A stretch of DNA of 54,794 bases, from assembly GCF_002872335.1 (NCBI RefSeq), contig NZ_NJAG01000004.1, forward strand, positions 91,790 through 146,583, written 5' to 3'. The DNA is from Siphonobacter sp. BAB-5405. GTDB lineage: Bacteria > Bacteroidota > Bacteroidia > Cytophagales > Spirosomataceae. Positions 27,248 through 35,356 of this stretch are shown here, piece after piece. The stretch's first letter is position 1. Every line of letters begins with the position of its first letter. Below the pieces are notes generated by a model. That model was not told where the DNA came from, searched no databases, and saw nothing but the letters and a program-made list of their open reading frames with translations. The position numbers were made by a program, and so were the translations under genes.

Positions 27248-27520
27248 ATGCAGCCCACTTTTATGCCCTCAAGGAAAACGTGGATTCTATTCATGATTGC
27301 ACTGGGTGTTTTCTATAATAAAAATACGCTTGAAGTATTGATCACCGAGCACTTCACTCATCCCTGGGTTGAAGCAATGGGGCCCGAATGGATCGGATTT
27401 GCTCTAATGCTGCTGCCCTTGGCTTTTACTGGGAAATATATGGGCTACTATTGTTATGGCCTCTTCATCGTGGTCTATATACTAGCTCAACTTGGTAATC
27501 CTTTACAGTACTACTTCTAA
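27248..27520 (+). CDS. Small hydrophobic membrane protein
   Basis: Up to 90 residues; ATG 27248 or ATG 27263 (MPSRKTW) could be used. Three hydrophobic segments: WILFMIALGVFYN, WIGFALMLLPLAFTG and YCYGLFIVVYILAQLG, so an inner-membrane protein with three spans is likely. It begins 41 bases after the OmpA gene on the same strand and ends just before a strong terminator (27535-27575), which supports it as the last gene of that transcript. I recognise no family. Confidence 0.6.
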   Translation: MQPTFMPSRKTWILFMIALGVFYNKNTLEVLITEHFTHPWVEAMGPEWIGFALMLLPLAFTGKYMGYYCYGLFIVVYILAQLGNPLQYYF

Positions 27521-27534
27521 GGTGCTGGCAAGCC

Positions 27535-27575
27535 GAAAAGAAGAAACCCAATCGCAGGTCGGGTTTCTTCTTTTC
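27535..27575 (+). terminator. Terminator of the OmpA transcript
   Basis: Perfect 15-bp repeat (GAAAAGAAGAAACCC at 27535-27549 and complement 27561-27575); the 3' arm itself is T-rich. Confidence 0.85.
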
Positions 27576-27646
27576 ATCGCTATCGATAGCATACAAGCGA
27601 GTTTCCCACTTATTTTGCCCATACGTATCTATAGCATCTGTTGCAC

Positions 27647-28774
27647 ATGAACCTGGAAACCCTAGCTATACAAGTCACGCGTTTTCATGACGCGAATGCA
27701 TCGGCGGTAACCACGCCCATTTACCTGAGTACCACGTACGAACGCGATGCCGAGGGCAACCTGCCGCACGGTTTTCTGTACACACGAGGCAATAACCCGA
27801 ACCGTGATCTGCTGGAGAAAAGTCTGGCTGCTCTGGAAGGCGGAACCGTTGGACTCGCCTTTGGCTCAGGGATGGCCGCCATTTCCGCCTTGTTTCAGGC
27901 TTTAAAGCCCGGTGATCACGTCATCACGACTCCGTTTGCCTACTACGCGGCCCAACGACTGCTTGTAGATGTATTCGAACCCTGGGGTCTTGAGTTTTCA
28001 CTGGTCGATACGTCGAACCTGGAAGAGGTGGAAAAAGCCATCCGGCCGACGACCAGGCTATTCTGGCTCGAAACGCCGAGTAATCCGCTGCTGTACCTGA
28101 CCGATTTGCAGGCTTTATCCCGACTGGCTCATTCGGTAGGAGCCTTGTGTGCGGTGGACAATACCTGGGCTACGCCCGTACTACAAAACCCGATTGCTTT
28201 CGGGGCCGACGTGGTCATGCATTCAACAACCAAATATTTCGGGGGCCACTCCGACGTATTGGGCGGAGCGTTGGTACTGGCTCAGGACGGCGAACTGGCT
28301 GTACGCCTGCGTCAGATTCAGAACCTGACCGGCGGCGTACCTTCACCGTTCGATTGCTGGCTCATCACGCGGGGGATTCAAACGATGCCCCTGCGGGTAA
28401 AAGCTCAGTCAGCGAGTGCCCTGCCCATCGCTCAGTGGCTCGAATCACATCCGGCTGTGGAGCGGGTGCATTACCCCGGACTCACCAGCCATCCGCAGCA
28501 TGAAATTGCCAAAGCCCAGATGAAAAATGGCTTTGGAGGAATGCTTTCTTTCGAAGTACGAGGAGGTTTACCGGGGGCTAAAAAGGTGGCCGGATCGTTG
28601 AAAGTGTTCACGCAGGCGACGAGCCTCGGGGGGGTGGAAAGTCTCATCGAACCCCGGAAAATTTACGAAGGTCCGGATAGCCCGACGCCCGACGGATTGC
28701 TACGCGTTTCAGTCGGTCTGGAACACGTAGATGACCTGATTGCAGACCTGGATCAGGCTCTGAAAAACGCTTAG
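27647..28774 (+). CDS. Trans-sulfuration family PLP-dependent enzyme (cystathionine gamma-synthase/lyase type)
   Basis: Cytoplasmic PLP enzyme for sulfur amino acids; the family includes cystathionine gamma-synthase, cystathionine gamma-lyase, methionine gamma-lyase and O-acylhomoserine sulfhydrylases. Start ATG 27647 (375 residues). The PLP Schiff-base Lys is about residue 196 in VVMHSTTKYFGGHSDVLGG; the phosphate-binding LAFGSGMAAISALFQ, the cofactor Asp in ALCAVDNTWATPVLQNP and the C-terminal SLGGVESLIEPRKIYEG are all present. Sequence alone does not separate synthase from lyase, so no symbol is given. It is monocistronic, between two terminators. Confidence 0.92.
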   Translation: MNLETLAIQVTRFHDANASAVTTPIYLSTTYERDAEGNLPHGFLYTRGNNPNRDLLEKSLAALEGGTVGLAFGSGMAAISALFQALKPGDHVITTPFAYYAAQRLLVDVFEPWGLEFSLVDTSNLEEVEKAIRPTTRLFWLETPSNPLLYLTDLQALSRLAHSVGALCAVDNTWATPVLQNPIAFGADVVMHSTTKYFGGHSDVLGGALVLAQDGELAVRLRQIQNLTGGVPSPFDCWLITRGIQTMPLRVKAQSASALPIAQWLESHPAVERVHYPGLTSHPQHEIAKAQMKNGFGGMLSFEVRGGLPGAKKVAGSLKVFTQATSLGGVESLIEPRKIYEGPDSPTPDGLLRVSVGLEHVDDLIADLDQALKNA

Positions 28775-28831
28775 GATGAGCTTTAAACGCCCTTTTCGTT
28801 AATAAATCTTAAATCAGCTTTAAACGCCAGG

Positions 28832-28877
28832 CGACGGCTGTTTCCCGACAATTTACGGGGAACAGCCGTCGTTTTTT
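28832..28877 (+). terminator. Terminator after the trans-sulfuration gene
   Basis: 15-base arms (28832-28846, 28857-28871), 14 pairs plus one G-T, then six T. A 13-base direct repeat (AGCTTTAAACGCC at 28779-28791 and 28816-28828) precedes it. Confidence 0.88.
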
Positions 28878-28969
28878 GTGTGTTATATTACTGAGTCTGA
28901 GTAGTCAGAAGACGCGGATTCAGTACCGCTACCGATAGTCTCTTAACCCTATAGTTTTTTATTAAATCC

Positions 28970-29539
28970 ATGAAATCAATCATAAAAATGCTAGCTGCCG
29001 TAGTACTGGTGGGTACTATGGTCTCGTGTGCCCCTTCGATTACGGTTCGTTCGGATTATGATCGTACCGCGAACTTCAGTGGCTATCATACCTACGCGAT
29101 TGCCCCGATGCCCGGCGGTAATTCAGACCCTGTGATGGGAAGTCAGTTGATGCAAAAACGAATTACCCAGGCCCTCGACGCCGAGATGAGTGCTCGTGGC
29201 TACCGCCGCGTGGAGAAGAATGCCGATTTAACGGTTCGGTTTGACACCGACGCTCGTAACCTGCAGCAAATCCAATCGAACAATCTAAGTCCGATGTGGG
29301 GCTGGTGGTGGTACGGTCCTAACAATAACGTCAGCTCCCGGAACTACGAAGAAAACCGGGTGATCATTAGTCTGCTGGATACCAAAACCAAAGAGATGGT
29401 ATGGCAGGGTTGGGCAAAAGGTGAGTTGAACGCCCGCCGCAAAGACCGGGATGAACTCATCCGGGCCACCGTTGCGAAAGTGATGCAGGAATATCCCTAC
29501 CGGGCCGGCATGACGAACGCAGCCGTACAGGGCGAATAA
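28970..29539 (+). CDS. DUF4136 domain lipoprotein
   Basis: Lipoprotein of 189 residues: signal sequence with lipobox TMVSC, lipidated Cys20. The DUF4136 domain covers most of the rest, with the start SITVRSDYDRTANFSGYHTY, the middle ALDAEMSARGYRRVEKNADL and the end LLDTKTKEMVWQGWAKGELN. A GWWWYGPNNN-type aromatic insert is typical of this group. Such proteins are widespread in Bacteroidota and Proteobacteria envelopes and have no assigned function. It is monocistronic, bounded by terminators on both sides. Confidence 0.92.
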   Translation: MKSIIKMLAAVVLVGTMVSCAPSITVRSDYDRTANFSGYHTYAIAPMPGGNSDPVMGSQLMQKRITQALDAEMSARGYRRVEKNADLTVRFDTDARNLQQIQSNNLSPMWGWWWYGPNNNVSSRNYEENRVIISLLDTKTKEMVWQGWAKGELNARRKDRDELIRATVAKVMQEYPYRAGMTNAAVQGE

Positions 29540-29560
29540 GTTTTTCGCAAGAAGAGTAAT

Positions 29561-29593
29561 AAAAAAGAGGTCGAATCATTCGACCTCTTTTTT
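29561..29593. terminator. Bidirectional terminator
   Basis: Perfect 15-bp arms (29561-29575, 29579-29593) with a three-base loop, bounded by poly-A and poly-T, between two convergent genes. Confidence 0.92.
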
Positions 29594-29618
29594 TTAGGTT
29601 CGATTCAAAGGAACCGTA

Positions 29619-30314
29619 TTAGCATTCGCCCGTAATCGTATCGCAACTATCACCTTCGGCAATGATTTGCGGCTGACTTTCCTGAATCACCTGTCGCAAA
29701 GCCTGCATAAACGTTTCCTTGGGCTGGGCTCCCGACAACGCGTACTTGTTGTTGAGAATGAAAAACGGTACGCCCGAAACACCCAGTTGCTTGAAGTATT
29801 CCATTTCACTTTGTACCGAATCGCTGGCTACTTCAGATTTCAGAACCTCAAGAGCTTCTTTCTTGTCCCAACCCGCTGTTTCCAGCACATTGAGTAATAC
29901 GGCTTCCTGCGTCAGATCAATCCGATCTACGAAATAGGCTTTTAATAAGGCTTCTTTCGTTGCAGCCTGTAGCCCTTTTTCGTAAGCAATCGTCAGGAGG
30001 CGGTGTAAATCGAAGGTATTGATCGATTTGGGAATCTCGTTGAAGTCAAAGTCGAGCCCTACCTCACTAGCCACCTGCTCCACGTGCTGAAACATGCTTT
30101 CACTACGACCGGGTCCAAATTTACTGGCCATGTGTTCGGCAAAGGATTTTCCCTGCCGCGGTACGGTAGGGTCAAGCTGAAAAGGGTGGTAGACCACGTC
30201 TGCCTGTACCTCATTGCTGAGTTCAGCCAGTGCCGATTCCAGGCGGCGTTTGCCAATGTAACACCAGGGACACACCACGTCAGAGACGACGTCAATACGA
30301 ATGGGAAGGGCCAT
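29619..30314 (-). CDS. DsbA family oxidoreductase, FrnE-like
   Basis: Thioredoxin-fold protein of 231 residues from ATG 30314 (MALPIRIDVVSDVVCPWCYI); an in-frame ATG at 30341 is less likely. The CPWC active site is at Cys15-Cys18 and there is no signal peptide, as usual for cytosolic FrnE-type proteins (2-hydroxychromene-2-carboxylate isomerase/DsbA superfamily). The cis-Pro loop is VSGVPFFILNNKYALSGAQP. An unusual C-terminal tail has a second Cys pair (DSCDTITGEC). In Deinococcus, FrnE acts as a disulfide oxidoreductase in stress resistance; here function is by family only. A palindrome upstream may be a TetR-type operator. Confidence 0.9.
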   Translation of the reverse strand: MALPIRIDVVSDVVCPWCYIGKRRLESALAELSNEVQADVVYHPFQLDPTVPRQGKSFAEHMASKFGPGRSESMFQHVEQVASEVGLDFDFNEIPKSINTFDLHRLLTIAYEKGLQAATKEALLKAYFVDRIDLTQEAVLLNVLETAGWDKKEALEVLKSEVASDSVQSEMEYFKQLGVSGVPFFILNNKYALSGAQPKETFMQALRQVIQESQPQIIAEGDSCDTITGEC

Positions 30315-30348
30315 CTTGTATGAATTAATACTAAAGATCAAGGTTTAC

Positions 30349-30367
30349 CGACCGACTAGACCGGTCG
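30349..30367. promoter_or_regulatory. Possible TetR-type operator upstream of the FrnE-like gene
   Basis: CGACCG (30349-30354) and CGGTCG (30362-30367) are inverted, and the right part contains the self-palindrome GACCGGTC (30359-30366). TetR/AcrR-family repressors often bind GACCGGTC-centred sites such as TAGACCGGTCTA, but no TetR gene is in the window, so a trans-acting regulator elsewhere must be assumed. Confidence 0.3.
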
Positions 30368-30559
30368 TTTTTGCTCTAACCGTTCCTGCAAATGAATGAT
30401 TCCCAGTAAGTAGAATTGTCAGGAGAAGAAGCCCCAAATCATTCGTATAAAGCCACTTTTTCCAGAAAAGGACCTATAAATGGAAAAGCAAAATTGGATA
30501 GGTTCAAAAATTTATTGAAAAAATGAACGAAAACTCCATTTTTTTTATTCACATTTGTA

Positions 30560-30626
30560 AAGCCCGTTTCGCAAGAAATGGACAATTTTTCGAGCATGAG
30601 TGGTGGCGGCCGCTCATGCTTTTTTT
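30560..30626 (+). ncRNA. Candidate small RNA ending at an orphan plus-strand terminator
   Basis: The hairpin AGCATGAG (30594-30601) with CTCATGCT (30612-30619) is followed on the plus strand by seven T, a good terminator, yet no plus-strand gene precedes it; the nearest ones upstream point the other way. Just before it lies a second stem with a GNRA-type loop, CGTTTC-GCAA-GAAATG (about 30567-30582). Together these could be a short transcript of roughly 60 bases, or the terminator may block antisense transcription into uvrD, whose stop codon overlaps the T-run. No convincing promoter seen. Confidence 0.3.
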
Positions 30627-32925
30627 ATTCTACAATCCGCAATTTGGCAAAAGTAAGTAACAGGGTCTTTTCACCCTGCGTATCAAACTGAATCACGGCT
30701 TTTGCCCCGTTCTGATCCGTTGAAATGAGTTTAACAACGCCGAAGCCAAACTTCTGATGTTCGACGCGTTGACCTGAAGCCAGCTTACGGGGATCGGAAA
30801 CTTTGAAATCACTGCTGGGTACGTGCGTAGACGAAGCTCCCGAGCGGGTAGGCGGGGTTTTGGAAGCCTGAGAACCTCCGTTTTGGGCGGCTCGATTAGC
30901 CACGTTCCGTAAGAAAGCGGCGGGCGTCGGACGATCCGTATTTCGCTGGGATTCCGACATCCGGCGGGCGGCCTGGCGACTGACGCGAACATATTTCTCG
31001 TCAATTTCATCCATAAACCGACTGGGTTCGCAGGGTTTCAGTCGACCGTACTGATAGCGGGTTTCCGCATAACTGAGGTACAGGCGTTTTTCGGCCCGGG
31101 TAATGGCTACGTAAAACAGCCGTCGTTCCTCCTCCAGGTCTTCGCTCGACTGTAACATCATCTGACTGGGGAATAAATCTTCTTCCAGGCCCACGATGTA
31201 CACCACTTTATACTCCAGTCCTTTCGCCTGGTGAATGGTCATCAGGGTCACGCGGTCGTTATCCCCGTCTTCATCTTCCTGATCGGCATTGGTCAACAGT
31301 GATACCGTTTGCAGAAAGGCCCCCAGCGATTTGTCCTCGTTTTCGGGATTGTCTACAAACTGTTTGATGGAGTTCAGCAATTCCTGTACGTTTTCGTAAC
31401 GGCTCAGGCCCTCTACCGTTTTGTCGTCGTAAAGTTCTTTGAGTACACCCGAAGCTTTGGCCACGTGGCTGGCCACTTCGTACGCATCTTTCGTATCGAC
31501 GAGTAGCTTAAACGACTTGATTAGATCGGAGAAGCCTTCGATGGCCACACCCGAACGACCCGCGTTGTACTGCTGAATATTGGCGACGATGTCCCAAAGC
31601 GGCAAGCTCTGCTCGGCGGCTGTAACCGTAATCTTGGCAATGGTCTGATCGCCAATCCCGCGTTTGGGTAGGTTAATGATCCGCTTGAAGGCTTCTTCGT
31701 CGCTCTGGTTGAGCGTGAATCGGAGGTAAGCCAGCAAGTCCTTAATTTCCCGGCGTTGGTAAAAGGAAAGTCCACCCACGATTCGGTACTTGATATTCAG
31801 TTTCCGTAATGATTCTTCAAAAGCCCGCGATTGCGAGTTGGTCCGGTACAAAATGGCAAAATCATTGTTACTCAGACCATGATTCAGCTTTTCCTCGAAT
31901 AGTGAAGTCGAAACCAAACGGCCTTCTTCCACGTCTGATCCGGCCTTGATGACTTCAATCAGGTTACCACCTTCATTCTCCGTGAACACTTCCTTGCGTA
32001 ACTGACGCTTATTACGGGCAATCACGGAGTTGGCCGCTTCAACGATCACTTTCGTCGAACGGTAATTCTGTTCCAGACGAATCGTGGTCAGATCCGGATA
32101 ATCTTTCTCGAAGTTGAGGATATTCTGAATATTGGCTCCCCGGAAGGCGTAGATCGACTGGGCATCGTCGCCCACGACGCAGATGTTTTCGTGAATGGCC
32201 GCCAGTTTTCGCGTAATGAGGTACTGCGAAACGTTCGTATCCTGAAACTCATCCACCATCACGTACTTGTACCGATGCTGGTACTTATTGAGAATGGCCG
32301 GAAAATCGCGAAATAGTACGTTGGTGTTGTACAGCAGATCGTCGAAATCCATGGCATTAGCCTTGAAACAACGATCTACGTAGAGTTTATACAAACGGCC
32401 AATCTCGGGCAGGCGAGCCGCCGCGTCATCGGCCTGAATGATGGGATCGGCCAGGTACGCTTCAGCGGATACCAGGCGGTTTTTGGCCCCCGAAATCCGG
32501 TTGAATACGACGTTGGGTTTGTAAATCTTATCGTCGAGGCCCCGTTCTTTGATGATCGTTTTCAACAACGATTTGGAATCGTCCGTATCATAAATCGAAA
32601 AGTCGGAGGTATAGCCCATCGCTTTGGCTTCAAAGCGGAGAATTTTGGCAAAGACGCTGTGAAACGTACCCATCCAGATGCCCCGGGCATCGGTACCGAC
32701 AACCTTTTCAATCCGGGCCCGCATTTCACCGGCGGCTTTGTTGGTAAACGTCAGCAATAGGATGGAAAAGGGATCAACGCCTTTTCGGATGAGGTGAGCC
32801 GTACGCTGGGTGAGTACGCGGGTTTTGCCCGAGCCCGCTCCGGCGATGATCATTAACGGCCCCTCAGTATGCAGAACGGCCTGAGCCTGGGGCTCGTTGA
32901 GGCCTTTGGTGATATCTTCGAACAT
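30625..32925 (-). CDS. pcrA: UvrD/PcrA family DNA helicase
   Basis: Superfamily 1A 3'-5' helicase for repair and for clearing replication conflicts. 766 residues. Walker A AGAGSGKTRVLTQR (28-41), Walker B YVMVDEFQDTNVSQY, motif III VGDDAQSIYAFRGA, motif IV EQNYRST, motif V VTLMTIHQAKGLEYKVVYIV and motif VI FYVAITRAEKRLYL are all intact. The C-terminal part has a long basic linker (SQRNTDRPTPAAFLRNVANR) ending in the PcrA-type RNA-polymerase-binding Tudor-like fold GQRVEHQKFGFGVVKLIS. A TATCTTTG -7 box lies upstream (32980-32987). I use the pcrA name by architecture; uvrD would be equally acceptable. Confidence 0.96.
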   Translation of the reverse strand: MFEDITKGLNEPQAQAVLHTEGPLMIIAGAGSGKTRVLTQRTAHLIRKGVDPFSILLLTFTNKAAGEMRARIEKVVGTDARGIWMGTFHSVFAKILRFEAKAMGYTSDFSIYDTDDSKSLLKTIIKERGLDDKIYKPNVVFNRISGAKNRLVSAEAYLADPIIQADDAAARLPEIGRLYKLYVDRCFKANAMDFDDLLYNTNVLFRDFPAILNKYQHRYKYVMVDEFQDTNVSQYLITRKLAAIHENICVVGDDAQSIYAFRGANIQNILNFEKDYPDLTTIRLEQNYRSTKVIVEAANSVIARNKRQLRKEVFTENEGGNLIEVIKAGSDVEEGRLVSTSLFEEKLNHGLSNNDFAILYRTNSQSRAFEESLRKLNIKYRIVGGLSFYQRREIKDLLAYLRFTLNQSDEEAFKRIINLPKRGIGDQTIAKITVTAAEQSLPLWDIVANIQQYNAGRSGVAIEGFSDLIKSFKLLVDTKDAYEVASHVAKASGVLKELYDDKTVEGLSRYENVQELLNSIKQFVDNPENEDKSLGAFLQTVSLLTNADQEDEDGDNDRVTLMTIHQAKGLEYKVVYIVGLEEDLFPSQMMLQSSEDLEEERRLFYVAITRAEKRLYLSYAETRYQYGRLKPCEPSRFMDEIDEKYVRVSRQAARRMSESQRNTDRPTPAAFLRNVANRAAQNGGSQASKTPPTRSGASSTHVPSSDFKVSDPRKLASGQRVEHQKFGFGVVKLISTDQNGAKAVIQFDTQGEKTLLLTFAKLRIVE

Positions 32926-32935
32926 GGCAATTGGA

Positions 32936-32967
32936 TAAAAAGAGGGAACGAACTAAGTCCGTTCCCT
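32936..32967 (-). terminator. Terminator of the ECF operon
   Basis: 8-bp stem AGGGAACG (32943-32950) with CGTTCCCT (32960-32967), extendable by ACT/AGT; on the minus strand it is followed by CTTTTTAT. It ends the sigma/anti-sigma/OMP operon about 50 bases past the last stop but lies inside the predicted leader of pcrA if the 32980 promoter is used. Confidence 0.65.
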
Positions 32968-32979
32968 GAAAGCATAGAT

Positions 32980-32987
32980 CAAAGATA
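32980..32987 (-). promoter_or_regulatory. Possible -7 box of pcrA
   Basis: Minus strand TATCTTTG, exact TAnnTTTG match, 55 bases before the start codon. The same octamer precedes the TPR gene (38690-38697) and recQ (19361). No clear -33 TTG. Confidence 0.4.
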
Positions 32988-33017
32988 CAAAAGATTTGGG
33001 GGCTACGGAAGTTTAAG

Positions 33018-34085
33018 CTAGAGTAATGGTATTTGTAAATTAATGGAAAGTTGTTTGGGCTTGTAACCGTAAATAATTCCGTGTGAGTTGGCATGGTATC
33101 GGGTAAGCAGGGCAAAATCCCGATACGCCAGTTTAAGAATTAATCCCCCCTGGATGGGAGAATAGGGAGAAACTTCAGGAGCCTCTTTGGAAGCTGCCCG
33201 AAGCCTCTGATCTGCCAGCACCACAGTACGAATATTAGTTCCGATACGTGGCCCTACAAAGGCACCAAGCCCTAGCTGAAAGGTACGTCTGCCTGCATCA
33301 TCATAAAATTGCAAGCTGGGAATGGCTAGTAAATCCAGATACGTAGCATTGAAGGTTCGTTTGACTAAAGGCTGATGGATGAAACGGCCGTAGCCTTCTA
33401 GGTAAACAATGGTTTCATTGTAGTTAACAGCAGAACCTGGAGGAAGATGTGTAGCAAAAGAATCGCCAGATCGATAATAAAAATCCTGACTGGTTCTAAA
33501 TCGAGTTAATGAAAATTCAATTCCGAGATCAATAAATAGATTCGTTCTTGGATTGACCCGTTGCAGTACAAAAGGAACGATAAGATTAGCCGCAAATCTG
33601 CGGGAAGCTGAGCTTTTCAGATAGTATCCATCCAGCCAGGTAGGATACAGGTCGGGCGGGTTGGAACTAGGAGGTAGAAGAGTCGGCCAGCCTAACAGTA
33701 GGTTGAACTGAGCCCGGTTACGGAAATCCTGCCAGCCTGACTTTAGTTTTTGTTTAGTTAGAGGTCTATCGCTTTCGAGTTCCGTCACTTTTATCATGGC
33801 ATTTGCACTTCGTAAGGTACTGTCATTGAGATAACTTTTTCCGGTTAAATCCATGTAGTGCTGACGGGGTTCGGCGGCTGTAGTCTCACTCAGTCGGGCG
33901 TTCAAATCCCGGAGGATCGTATTCCAGTCGTAATTTTCCAGTTTTTTTAAATCGGCTTTTTTTGAGCCATAGAAAAGTACTTTAGAGGAGGGGCCAATCC
34001 GGACTAAAATGGAATCTACCGGGGCGGCAAGGCTGGGTGCCGAGCATAGCAATGCCAGTACCATGGTCAGAAATGGTGTTTTCAT
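33018..34085 (-). CDS. Outer-membrane beta-barrel-like protein of the ECF operon
   Basis: Exported protein of 355 residues with a signal peptide (MKTPFLTMVLALLCSAPSLA). After an N-terminal globular part (about 21-125), the second half alternates short amphipathic strands ending in aromatic residues: LLGWPTLLPPSSNPPDLYPT, FIDLGIEFSLTRF, YLEGYGRFIHQPLVK and a final KQLSINLQIPLL. That pattern suggests an outer-membrane barrel, though no named family is recognised. It is the third gene of an operon with an ECF sigma factor and its probable anti-sigma, only 19 bases from the anti-sigma stop, so it may be a target or sensor of that system. It is more AT-rich than the two genes before it. Confidence 0.7.
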   Translation of the reverse strand: MKTPFLTMVLALLCSAPSLAAPVDSILVRIGPSSKVLFYGSKKADLKKLENYDWNTILRDLNARLSETTAAEPRQHYMDLTGKSYLNDSTLRSANAMIKVTELESDRPLTKQKLKSGWQDFRNRAQFNLLLGWPTLLPPSSNPPDLYPTWLDGYYLKSSASRRFAANLIVPFVLQRVNPRTNLFIDLGIEFSLTRFRTSQDFYYRSGDSFATHLPPGSAVNYNETIVYLEGYGRFIHQPLVKRTFNATYLDLLAIPSLQFYDDAGRRTFQLGLGAFVGPRIGTNIRTVVLADQRLRAASKEAPEVSPYSPIQGGLILKLAYRDFALLTRYHANSHGIIYGYKPKQLSINLQIPLL

Positions 34086-34104
34086 GTACAGTAGGAGAGT
34101 TTGA

Positions 34105-34743
34105 CTAGTGGGTATGTTTAATAGAGTCGGTTTTTACTTTTCCGACGGAAGTAGGAGCCTGAAAGTCCTGCCAGCGGAGCCGCGTATCCGGGCGTTTGTC
34201 CGCACGGAACAGACGGGCCAGAATGGACTTCTTTCGGAGTGGTACGGTTTGCGTTTCCGGAATGGTCAGCGTAACGGTCGCTTCGAACGTTTCCGCTTCA
34301 GCTGGATGAGCACGTGGTACGGGCTCCGGAATGGGGGTGGGTTGAATCGCAACCGCAGGCATGGCCCGGAGGGACGAATCGGTTACCAGTACCGGCTCCA
34401 CGGGAGCGGAGGCCAGTAGCGGTACCTGTTTCTCCGAACGAACAACGTTTGGTTGAACGAAGACCGAATCGTTTACCGAAGGTATGCGTACCGACGAAGA
34501 ACTGTCCGGAGCTTTACTCAGCAGCGGCGTAGTTTTGGTGACCTCGGTTGTGGGCTGATGCAGGAGATACCCCACGAGAATGCCGAGCACGGCCGCCGTA
34601 CCAACACCCAATGGTACCAACCAGCGACGGCGGCTCGGCCTGGAAGGTCGTTCAATCCGGTTCCAGACGTCTTCGCTATGAAAGGGTTCTTCCGGCAGGG
34701 CTTCCAGACGTTGCCGGATGTGTTCATCGAATGTGTGCGGCAT
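34105..34743 (-). CDS. Probable anti-sigma factor (single-span membrane protein)
   Basis: 212-residue protein with a cytoplasmic N terminus (MPHTFDEHIRQRLEALPEEP, about 1-38), one membrane span (about 42-62, LVPLGVGTAAVLGILVGYLL) and a periplasmic Pro/Thr/Val-rich stretch. The layout is that of membrane anti-sigma factors in Bacteroidota, with an extended low-complexity periplasmic part in place of a folded one. It overlaps the ECF sigma gene by 20 bases (34724-34743), implying translational coupling and tight stoichiometry. No zinc-binding HxxxCxxC motif is present. Confidence 0.75.
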   Translation of the reverse strand: MPHTFDEHIRQRLEALPEEPFHSEDVWNRIERPSRPSRRRWLVPLGVGTAAVLGILVGYLLHQPTTEVTKTTPLLSKAPDSSSSVRIPSVNDSVFVQPNVVRSEKQVPLLASAPVEPVLVTDSSLRAMPAVAIQPTPIPEPVPRAHPAEAETFEATVTLTIPETQTVPLRKKSILARLFRADKRPDTRLRWQDFQAPTSVGKVKTDSIKHTH

Positions 34744-35269
34744 ACCCCAGGGTTTGTAGTTTTTTCTGTAATAACTGACGGGCTTTGTTGAGCTGCGACT
34801 TGGAGGTGCCCTCCGAAATCTGCAATTGCTCGGCTACTTCCGCGTGGGAGTAACCTTCCAGAGCCACTAGATTGAATACGGTGCGATAGCCGATCGGTAA
34901 TTCCGCAATCAGCGTATGAATGGTTTCGGCGGCTATTTCGTCGATAATGTTGTAATCGAAGGACTGTTCGGCGGCTTCCTGCTCGGGTACCATTGTAAAG
35001 TTGGCCGATCGGCGTAACTCCATGAGACATTCGTTAACCAGAATCCGTTTCATCCAGAGCCAGGTGCTGGCTTCGTCTTTGTATTCCATTTTTTTGAGAT
35101 GAACAAAGATTTTCTGAAACGTCGATACCAGCCGATCCTCGGCCTCCATTCGATCTTTCATGTACCGCTGAGCTACCCGAAACAGCCGTCCGGCGTAGCG
35201 TTCATAGAGCAAACGCTGAGCTTTGGCATCCTGGGCACGGCAACGATCAAGTAGAGCAGATAAGGTCAT
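34724..35269 (-). CDS. RNA polymerase ECF sigma-70 factor
   Basis: Alternative sigma factor of 181 residues. Region 2 (about 12-80) contains LYERYAGRLFRVAQRYMKDR and AEDRLVSTFQKIFVHLKKME with the -10 recognition helix TWLWMKRILVNECLMELRRS. Region 4 (about 125-178) contains ELPIGYRTVFNLVALEGYSH and the helix-turn-helix EVAEQLQISEGTSKSQLNKA. Group members in Bacteroidota (CarA/Pseudomonas-like subtype) are held by an adjacent anti-sigma. It is the first gene of a three-gene operon with that protein and an OMP-like product. The typical self-regulated promoter would lie in the 87-base gap to the divergent C1 peptidase. Confidence 0.95.
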   Translation of the reverse strand: MTLSALLDRCRAQDAKAQRLLYERYAGRLFRVAQRYMKDRMEAEDRLVSTFQKIFVHLKKMEYKDEASTWLWMKRILVNECLMELRRSANFTMVPEQEAAEQSFDYNIIDEIAAETIHTLIAELPIGYRTVFNLVALEGYSHAEVAEQLQISEGTSKSQLNKARQLLQKKLQTLGYAAHIR

Positions 35270-35356
35270 ACAGGCTGATTTACAAAGAGCGAAATGCGGA
35301 ATATACGCCGGGGGTTGCCTGACTGATAAAAAATTCAGAAATTACCCCCCAAATCA

